From Thermoplasmata archaeon (GTDB taxonomy: Archaea; Thermoplasmatota; Thermoplasmata; SG8-5; JAGLSY01): a stretch of DNA of 11,863 bases. Below the pieces are notes generated by a model, which worked only from the letters and a program-made list of their open reading frames with translations, had not been told where the DNA came from and did not search any database. The position numbers and the translations under genes were made by a program. Positions within the stretch are counted from its first letter, which is position 1; each line of letters begins with the position of its first letter. The stretch lies in the NCBI GenBank assembly GCA_023135545.1, contig JAGLSY010000090.1:1-11863 (forward strand). Reading direction: 5' to 3'. This document shows, one piece after another, positions 7,901-11,863 of the stretch.

Positions 7901-10900
7901 GTAATCATATTTCCATTGGAATCATAAAAATATATTCCATCTTCGCTGTTGGAAGTGGCAATATTATTATTGATCACATTGTTATCCGATTCTCTAATGA
8001 ACATCCCATGATAATTTGAGTCTAATACATTATTATCAATAAATCCATTATGGGAATTATAGAGAACCAACCCAGCATCGGGATAATATGGGATGATATG
8101 AAATCCACTTGCCTCATACAAACTACAATTCCTCACCTCAAAATACTCGGTCGTATTCCCGATATAGATACAATAACCATATCCAGTTCCATTGATCTCC
8201 CAGTTCTCGATTACCCATGGATTCCCAGCACTCCCATCGCCCGTGTCCCAGTTGGCCACTCCATGGGCTGCATCGAAATCTGTGTTTGAGTTGATGCGGA
8301 ATGGTGGGCACTCTACAAGGCCATTGACAAGTGGTTCCATCAGTGGGTACTGATCTACGATATCCACGGATTGTGTATAATTCAGCCCGGCATAGACTGT
8401 ACATCCAGCCCATAGATCAAAGCCATTTATTACTCCATCACCTGTGGCCAGATTAAAGCTGGACAAAAATGGGTCAAGCTTCCACCATGTGCCGTCAAAG
8501 ACCCATAGATCGTAGTTCAGGATGTTTGTATAACCAACATTGAAGGTAAAGCCCACGGTAGCACCGACCCAAACAACCTCGCCCACAACTTCAATAGTAT
8601 CTGAGAATTGGTCCACCAAATAAGGAGTGTCACCAATGCCATCTGAGGGGGGAATATTCTGGGTTGCAGTGCAGTTATTGTCTACTCCAGAGTAGTCAGA
8701 CCAATAATTGCCGCCACCTGGGTAGCCAAAGTCCCACGTATTTGTATCTGTATTGTCATAAGCCTGATCTGTATTATCGAAGGTATTGTGATATACATTA
8801 TTGTAGTTGGACCCAGTTAGGTAAATGCCTATATTCTTATTATGAGAACAGTTGTTATTAGTTATGTTATTGTTTTTACAACTGAACAGGTAAAAACCCA
8901 AGCCATTAACAATTCCATCGCTGTTCCACGAGGCTGTATTCTCAGAGAAGGTATTATTCTCAGAATATCTGATGTGGAAACCATGGGACCAGCTGGTGCT
9001 TGCATTGTTATTTCTCAAAACATTATCATTGGATTTTAGCAAATAAATTGCAGAATATTTATTCCCGCATACCTGATTATCAGAAATAGTGTTATTTGAT
9101 GAGAAGCACATCTGGATGCCCATTATAGTATCATCAAGTATCTGCCCGGTGACCAGAACATCACTGCAATTTATCAATATCACCTGGCCAGCACCTGGAG
9201 GGATCGTACCCCCAATTGTATCTTTCCAGTATTGAACAGGCTTTCCATTCACCGTGTTTGTGGTATCGATCGTGTGGATGTTCCCTTGCTGGATCGTCCC
9301 AGCACTCAATTTGACACCACCTTTAAACATTTGATTGTTACTGAGAAGGCATTCTAATGAACTAGAGATCTCTATCCCTTCACTTTCATTAATGAAGTTT
9401 CCAGTAACTGTGGCAGCGGTGTTAGAAAGGAAAATACCCCGATCACCCTTTGTTTGCCCAAATATTGTATTATCCACTATGGAGTTATTAAGACCGCCTT
9501 TCACATAGACATCTATGTTACTCACCGAAGAGAAGTTATTTTCCAGAACTAGGATATTATTTGAATTATCCAGGTTAATACCCATTTGGGTTGAAGTGAT
9601 CTCATTACTGTTGATGCTTGCATTTATGGAATCTCTAATGTAGATGCCATTCATTTGATTATTGGAAAAGGTATTATTGGCAATTGTGCCATTCTGGATA
9701 ATAAAAGCGGCTATTCCCGAGTTGGGAAAATATGGTGTGATTCCAACACCATCGGAGTGATGAAGATTGCAGTCTTCTACCTGAAAATATTCCGTTGTGT
9801 TCCCGATATAGATGCAATAGCCATATCCCGTTCCATTGATATCCCAGTTCTCAATGATCCATGGATTTCCTACACTACCATCGCCAGTATCCCAATTGGC
9901 AACCCCGTGGGCCTGATCGAAATCCGCATTTGAGTTGATGCGGAATGGTGGGCACTCTACAAGGCCATTGACAATAGGCTCCATCAATGGATAATTATCT
10001 TGTGCTCCAGCACCTCCGCCTATGTTAGTGTAAGGCGTGTCACCAATGCCATCAAATCCAAGGATATCTTGGTTAATTCCATTATTATTATCAATACCAG
10101 CATAATCTGACCAGTGATTGCCGCCTCCAGGGTAGCCATTGTCCCAGAAATTTGCCCCATCATCAAATGCCTGATTGTTATTGCCGATCAAGTTATTGTG
10201 GTAGAGTGTGTTGTTAATGGAGTCATATAGATATATGCCATCAAAATTATCCGAGACGGTATTGTTAGTGATGACATTGTTCGACGAGAAACCCAACTCT
10301 ATAGCGATCGTGCAATTACTGATATTTTGTTTCTCTATGACCACATTGGTGCAATTGGCCAATATGACTTGCCCAGCACCAGTAGGTACTGTACCACCAG
10401 TTTGGTTCTTCCAAAAGTAAACGGGTTTGCCATTCACGGTGTTAGAAGAATCTATGGAATGAGTGTTCCACTCTGTTAATGATGGTCCAAAGATTATGAT
10501 GCCATCTCCTACCATGGTATTGTTTGTGATATTGGTGTTCCAGCAGATAAATTGAAGGATTCCAACGCGGTTGTCCAGGATGTTGTTATTGGTGATGTTA
10601 TTGTTATTGGAGGTGGAGATCTCAATGCCGTAGAAGGTGTTCGAGTTGGCATTATTGTTTATTATGTTATTGTTGTCGGAGGTGGAGATCTCAATACCGT
10701 AGTTATCATTCGAGGAGGCTGTATTATTAGTGATATTGTTATTATCAGAGAGGTCAATACGAATGCCACGGTAGTTAGAGTTCGCTACATTGTTGGTGAC
10801 GGAGCCGTTCTGGACATTGAACAATGTGATCCCTGAATTCCAAAAATAATCAGCCAGATTTCCACTAGCATCGTGCAAATAGCACCCCCTGACTTCAAAA

Positions 10901-11184
10901 TGATCAGTTGTATTTCCAATATAGAGGCAATACCCATATCCTGTTCCATTTATGTCCCACCCTTCGATGATCCAGGGATCGAACTCTGTGCCACCCCCCC
11001 CACTCACCTTGGGTGAAGTTAGAAAATCCGCATTCGAATTTATTCGAAATGGAGTGCTGATTATGTAGGATGTCTCATCCTCGACAACCCCCTTCGCCTC
11101 AACCACATCTTCCTGTTCCGTTACCAGAACAATCGAACTAAACACCAATATAACACACAGCAAGATTACCATACACCGTTTCAT
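4900..11184 (-). CDS. Giant modular surface protein: three NosD-like beta-helix modules, Ig-like/PKD domains, acidic stalk, membrane anchor
   Basis: Numbered from the ATG at 11184 (2,094 aa). A signal peptide (MKRCMVILLCVILVFSS...) covers about 1-30. Three Asn-rich right-handed beta-helix modules of the NosD/CASH type start at PFRINSN (45, 413 and 961) and end near 1414. Four Ig-like domains follow (about 1422-1520, 1526-1630, 1634-1735, 1737-1830), then a PKD domain (about 1835-1919), an acidic DTDGDG stalk of the thrombospondin type 3 kind (about 1922-2031), a transmembrane helix (2037-2055) and a basic-then-acidic cytoplasmic tail. The family suggests binding or processing of polysaccharide, or adhesion; NosD itself is a copper-site maturation protein, but nothing here links to a nitrous oxide reductase. 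N-x-S/T sequons are very dense. A GTG at 11193 would add three residues, but it overlaps the AGGAG ribosome-binding site, so the ATG is preferred. Convergent with leuS. Confidence 0.93.
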   Translation of the reverse strand: MKRCMVILLCVILVFSSIVLVTEQEDVVEAKGVVEDETSYIISTPFRINSNADFLTSPKVSGGGGTEFDPWIIEGWDINGTGYGYCLYIGNTTDHFEVRGCYLHDASGNLADYFWNSGITLFNVQNGSVTNNVANSNYRGIRIDLSDNNNITNNTASSNDNYGIEISTSDNNNIINNNANSNTFYGIEISTSNNNNITNNNILDNRVGILQFICWNTNITNNTMVGDGIIIFGPSLTEWNTHSIDSSNTVNGKPVYFWKNQTGGTVPTGAGQVILANCTNVVIEKQNISNCTIAIELGFSSNNVITNNTVSDNFDGIYLYDSINNTLYHNNLIGNNNQAFDDGANFWDNGYPGGGNHWSDYAGIDNNNGINQDILGFDGIGDTPYTNIGGGAGAQDNYPLMEPIVNGLVECPPFRINSNADFDQAHGVANWDTGDGSVGNPWIIENWDINGTGYGYCIYIGNTTEYFQVEDCNLHHSDGVGITPYFPNSGIAAFIIQNGTIANNTFSNNQMNGIYIRDSINASINSNEITSTQMGINLDNSNNILVLENNFSSVSNIDVYVKGGLNNSIVDNTIFGQTKGDRGIFLSNTAATVTGNFINESEGIEISSSLECLLSNNQMFKGGVKLSAGTIQQGNIHTIDTTNTVNGKPVQYWKDTIGGTIPPGAGQVILINCSDVLVTGQILDDTIMGIQMCFSSNNTISDNQVCGNKYSAIYLLKSNDNVLRNNNASTSWSHGFHIRYSENNTFSENTASWNSDGIVNGLGFYLFSCKNNNITNNNCSHNKNIGIYLTGSNYNNVYHNTFDNTDQAYDNTDTNTWDFGYPGGGNYWSDYSGVDNNCTATQNIPPSDGIGDTPYLVDQFSDTIEVVGEVVWVGATVGFTFNVGYTNILNYDLWVFDGTWWKLDPFLSSFNLATGDGVINGFDLWAGCTVYAGLNYTQSVDIVDQYPLMEPLVNGLVECPPFRINSNTDFDAAHGVANWDTGDGSAGNPWVIENWEINGTGYGYCIYIGNTTEYFEVRNCSLYEASGFHIIPYYPDAGLVLYNSHNGFIDNNVLDSNYHGMFIRESDNNVINNNIATSNSEDGIYFYDSNGNMITNNTVSDSTHGIRIASSITNTLRNNTMLENGIYIDGGLQHWNTHIIDTSNTVNGKVVQYWKDQTGGTIPMGAGQVILANCNNVIVSNQNVSNGTAGIEVGFSSNNHIVDNTAFSNNLYGIYLRDSDNNNITNNTASLSNTGIQIYSDSTGNIVSENNATLNTWGGIVISGSSDNSILTNNTADSNGFHGIYLSWSDHCTVSNSATAFNGLNGIYLWFSTDNIIRNNNVSSNIYGIHLVSSSANTIYHNDIINNTDQAYDDGANNWDNSYPDGGNYWDDYAGVDNNNGINQDIPGQDSIGDTPYTNIGGGVGAQDDYPLMYPTYIDTMAPQSSIDAIIPYWLNTLSLSISATASDTESDIANVTLWYKYSSDNATWPPLWTHFELDETDPWSWIFNFPDGEGNYLFISIANDTSGNTEISDLPESSCGYDITAPSSNADNTPSTTNESAISITYTESDALSGVKNVSLWYSYSPDGISYGTWKKFDTESLAPAFSAFVFDFPEDAGYYQFHTRGTDKAGNWEDAPAGNDTWVYEEADTTPPDSSLNAISTYWKNTSPITISAIASDADSGIANVTLWYRHSPNNSTWGANKSFGIDTVAPWNWTFNFPDGEGYYEFYSIANDSVNNTELPPSSTDTACTYDVTQPEITDNSPAAGTTGDSYTFRAVVTDNMALSDVHVIYWFGSGTETNATMTHTTADNYVLEISIPLNSLDTLHYRIVAVDEAGNWASTAIEDVTINDNDDPVADAGPYQTVAEGTIVIFDGSSSTDNIGIVNYTWTFNDGVQNITLYEVAPTHNFTIAGNYTVTLTVKDDASNSDAGTMMVSVNPTSIVDTDGDGVPDDQDEFPDDPDETTDTDGDGIGDNADTDDDDDGFLDEWEETLGTDPADSDDTPTDTDGDGIPDGDTENTKSWMDTDDDGDGVPDADDPDPLDPDITDNGGGNNTWLYLMIILVIAGIAGAVLVMKSKGKKPEPEEPEVEETPDIVKEDMGNQDTGDTIDKIE
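6940..8304 (-). repeat. Beta-helix module 3
   Basis: About 454 residues (961-1414). The opening and the GGTIPMGAGQVILANC core match modules 1 and 2, and the tail TNIGGGVGAQDDYPLMYP matches module 1. It has more NNxxxN coils after the core than module 1. It ends at the junction with the Ig-like domains. Confidence 0.85.
8285..8330 (-). repeat. 46-nt perfect direct repeat, copy in module 3
   Basis: These 46 bases are identical to 9929-9974, with spacing 1,644 bases (548 codons, in frame). It encodes the VNGLVECPPFRINSN junction that opens the module. Such identity beyond protein constraint implies recent duplication or gene conversion. Confidence 0.9.
8326..9948 (-). repeat. Beta-helix module 2, carrying an extra domain
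   Basis: About 541 residues (413-953), the longest of the three. It has the same signature order as module 1, with IGGTIPPGAGQVILINC in the middle, but the segment between GDTPY and QYPLMEP is replaced by about 90 residues unlike the other modules (see 8350-8620). Its opening 46 bases are identical to those of module 3. Confidence 0.85.
8350..8620 (-). other. ~90-aa inserted domain within module 2
   Basis: This is in frame and replaces the short TNIGGG..AQDN linker of modules 1 and 3. It is Trp/Phe/Tyr-rich (VVWVGATVGFTFNVGY, LWVFDGTWWKLDPF, GFDLWAGCTVYAGLNY) and poor in Asn, unlike its surroundings. It begins after VDQF and ends with VDQY. I do not recognise a family; the strand-like hydrophobic pattern suggests a small beta-sandwich, possibly a binding domain. 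Confidence 0.6.
9929..9974 (-). repeat. 46-nt perfect direct repeat, copy in module 2
   Basis: This is the partner of 8285-8330. Recombination between the two copies would remove exactly one module (1,644 bases) without breaking the reading frame. Confidence 0.9.
10597..10740 (-). repeat. 69-nt tandem coil repeat in module 1
   Basis: The 18-base word GGAGGTGGAGATCTCAAT recurs at 10609-10626 and 10678-10695, a 69-base (23-residue) period encoding YGIEISTS..NNNI. Twenty-three residues is about one turn of a right-handed beta-helix, so each unit is one coil. The near-identical DNA suggests a recent coil duplication. Confidence 0.75.
10994..11001 (-). repeat. Eight-base G homopolymer in coding strand
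   Basis: A run of eight C on the + strand (G on the coding strand) encodes the Gly stretch of SGGGGTEFD near residue 63. A one-base slip here would truncate nearly the whole surface protein. No other such run lies in this gene's first module. Confidence 0.8.
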
Positions 11185-11234
11185 CTCTTCCACTCCTATT
11201 ATATAACACAGAATGTGAAATGACTTTAAATAAA
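11185..11234 (-). promoter_or_regulatory. Promoter and ribosome-binding site of the giant surface gene
   Basis: Reading on the - strand, AGGAG (11197-11193) sits eight bases before the ATG at 11184, a good Shine-Dalgarno spacing. A TTTATTTAAA box (11234-11225) lies about 26-29 bases before a likely transcription start near 11200, giving a leader of about 16 bases that contains the AGGAG. A second A/T word, TTATATAA (11206-11199), is too close to the ATG to serve as the TATA box for a transcript with this leader. Confidence 0.6.
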
Positions 11235-11291
11235 CTGTGGCATGAACGTAAAATCGATATAAGTCAAATACTCAACCAGAGGATCATCCTA
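11235..11291 (-). terminator. Possible terminator of the third surface gene
   Basis: The TAG stop (11291-11289) is part of a small palindrome AGGAT-C-ATCCT (11280-11290). On the - strand it is followed by T-rich DNA with short runs (GTATTTGACTTATATCGATTTTA). The palindrome is too tight for a stable hairpin, so the T-runs are the better signal. Weak evidence. Confidence 0.3.
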
Positions 11292-11863
11292 TTTGTCGAT
11301 ATCTTCCACTTCTTCCTCGGATCCATCCTCTTCTTTATTGTCCTTATATTGTCTGTATCCGATGAAGCTGAATATTGTCAACAGTACGAGGAAAGCAACT
11401 ATCAGCCCGAGATTGCCCAGTATATCAAAACCCTCATCAGGTGTTCCGTCATCGGTAACTTCACCGCCGGTTGCCGCTCCGATCGTCGGGTCCAGAGGAT
11501 CCAGATCATTCCAATCCCACACTCCATCACCATCGTCATCCCAGTCCGCATTGTTTCCTATGCCGTCTCCGTCCGTGTCCACGGATTCGGACCAGTCCAA
11601 TGGGAATTCATCACGGTGATCCGGCACCCCATCGTTATCATCATCATTATCTGCATTGTCTCCTGTGCCGTCCTTATCGGTATCAACAGATTCTGTCGGG
11701 TCCAGTGGGAATTCATCTAAATTGTCTCCCACCCCATCACCATCATCATCAGTATCTGCGTTGTCTCCAATTCCATCCCCATCAGTGTCCACGGATTCGA
11801 ACCAGTCCAGCGGGAAATCGTCATCGACATCCGGCACTCCATCACCATCATCATCAGTATCTG
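11289..11863 (-). CDS. C-terminal part of a third surface protein with acidic calcium-binding-type repeats (5' end missing)
   Basis: The frame stays open to the window edge, so a GTG at 11837 is only an internal codon. About 191 residues are visible. Acidic 35-residue repeats (VDTDGDGIGDNADTDDDGDG...DEFPLDPTES) resemble thrombospondin type 3 repeats, whose Asp/Gly loops bind calcium in known proteins. The last repeat ends in DLDPLDPTI, then comes a spacer, one transmembrane helix (about LGLIVAFLVLLTIFSFIGY), a short basic stretch and an acidic tail EEDGSEEEVEDIDK. The likely location is outside the cell, anchored at the C-terminus, with the repeats forming a calcium-stiffened stalk. The N-terminal domains that would give its role are outside the window. 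It points the same way as the giant gene, about 104 bases upstream of it, but that gene seems to have its own promoter. Confidence 0.88.
   Translation of the reverse strand, partial: DTDDDGDGVPDVDDDFPLDWFESVDTDGDGIGDNADTDDDGDGVGDNLDEFPLDPTESVDTDKDGTGDNADNDDDNDGVPDHRDEFPLDWSESVDTDGDGIGNNADWDDDGDGVWDWNDLDPLDPTIGAATGGEVTDDGTPDEGFDILGNLGLIVAFLVLLTIFSFIGYRQYKDNKEEDGSEEEVEDIDK
11524..11863 (-). repeat. 105-nt tandem repeat array encoding the acidic stalk
   Basis: The word CCATC-(A/G)-rich start recurs at 11524, 11629, 11734 and 11839, an exact 105-base (35-residue) period. At least three full units are present, and the array continues past the window edge. Similar but less regular acidic repeats occur at about 5096-5420 in the giant gene. 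Confidence 0.85.

Larger units (their letters stand above)
9967..11052 (-). repeat. Beta-helix module 1
   Basis: About 362 residues (45-406). Order: PFRINSN, PWIIEGWDINGTGYGYC, IGNTT, a C-x14-C pair, NNITNN beta-helix coils, TVNGKPVYFWK, GGTVPTGAGQVILANC, LGFSSNN coils, YPGGGNHWSDYAGIDNNNG, DGIGDTPY, then QDNYPLMEP. The segment after the first signature (SGGGGTEFD) differs from ANWDTGDG in modules 2 and 3. The tail around 10073-10097 shares a 25-base identical stretch with module 3 at 7034-7058. Confidence 0.85.

Noticed and set aside
10552..10836. A + strand frame rich in Val/Ile/Gly opposite module 1
   Set aside because: Antisense of tandem Asn-rich beta-helix coils; repetitive low-complexity product with no start signals.
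6940..11052. CRISPR-like array in the repeated A/T-rich region
   Set aside because: The repeats lie in one long open frame, have 23-residue or whole-module periods and encode beta-helix coils; there are no short identical repeats with unique spacers and no cas genes.
11220..11720. A 166-codon + strand frame opposite the acidic-repeat gene
   Set aside because: It is the antisense reading of Asp/Gly repeat codons (Ile/Val/Ser-rich, repetitive) and overlaps the better-supported gene with clear repeats, TM helix and tail.
1..11863. A coordinated new system joining leuS with the surface proteins
   Set aside because: leuS appears to have its own promoter and terminator, is complete and ordinary, and has no domain or regulatory link to its neighbours; the adjacency is more simply chance.

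Overview
The window looks like a piece of an archaeal chromosome or metagenomic contig. The leucyl-tRNA synthetase is of the archaeal/eukaryotic type. The promoters are TATA-box-like rather than -35/-10. The rest encodes large secreted proteins built from NosD-like beta-helix, Ig/PKD-like and calcium-binding (thrombospondin type 3-like) modules, each with one C-terminal membrane anchor. The PFRINSN..F / INGTGYGYC / IGNTT style of the beta-helix modules is one I associate with uncultivated Thermoplasmata-type Euryarchaeota. That placement is inference from style, not a search result.

Layout. (1) 1-1674 (+) is the 3' part of a surface-protein gene: Ig-like repeats, two PKD domains, a transmembrane segment, a Pro/Gln-rich linker and a SHOCT-like cytoplasmic tail. 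(2) 1675-1995 is non-coding. It holds a short T-run, a 12-bp bulged inverted repeat, an 11-nt direct repeat and the leuS promoter. (3) 1996-4887 (+) is leuS, complete. (4) 4879-4908 is a 9-bp perfect inverted repeat containing the last two codons and stop of both convergent genes. (5) 4900-11184 (-) is a giant (2,094 aa) surface protein: signal peptide, three internally repeated NosD-like beta-helix modules, four Ig-like domains, a PKD domain, an acidic calcium-binding-type stalk, a transmembrane helix and a charged tail. (6) 11185-11288 is its promoter and ribosome-binding region. (7) 11289-11863 (-) is the C-terminal part of a third surface protein, made of 105-nt tandem acidic repeats, a transmembrane helix and an acidic tail; it runs off the window.

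How they relate. Three cell-surface genes surround one housekeeping gene. The first and the giant protein share the same ectodomain order (Ig-like repeats, a more divergent Ig-like domain, then PKD) but differ at both ends. The giant and the third protein share the acidic stalk-plus-anchor ending. This looks like a family of surface proteins assembled by mixing modules. leuS has no evident functional link to them and is probably a chance neighbour. I see no RNA gene, CRISPR array, transposase or defence system. The most unusual items are the internally triplicated giant protein with one module carrying an extra ~90-aa domain, the SHOCT-like tail on a surface protein, and the shared stop-codon hairpin.
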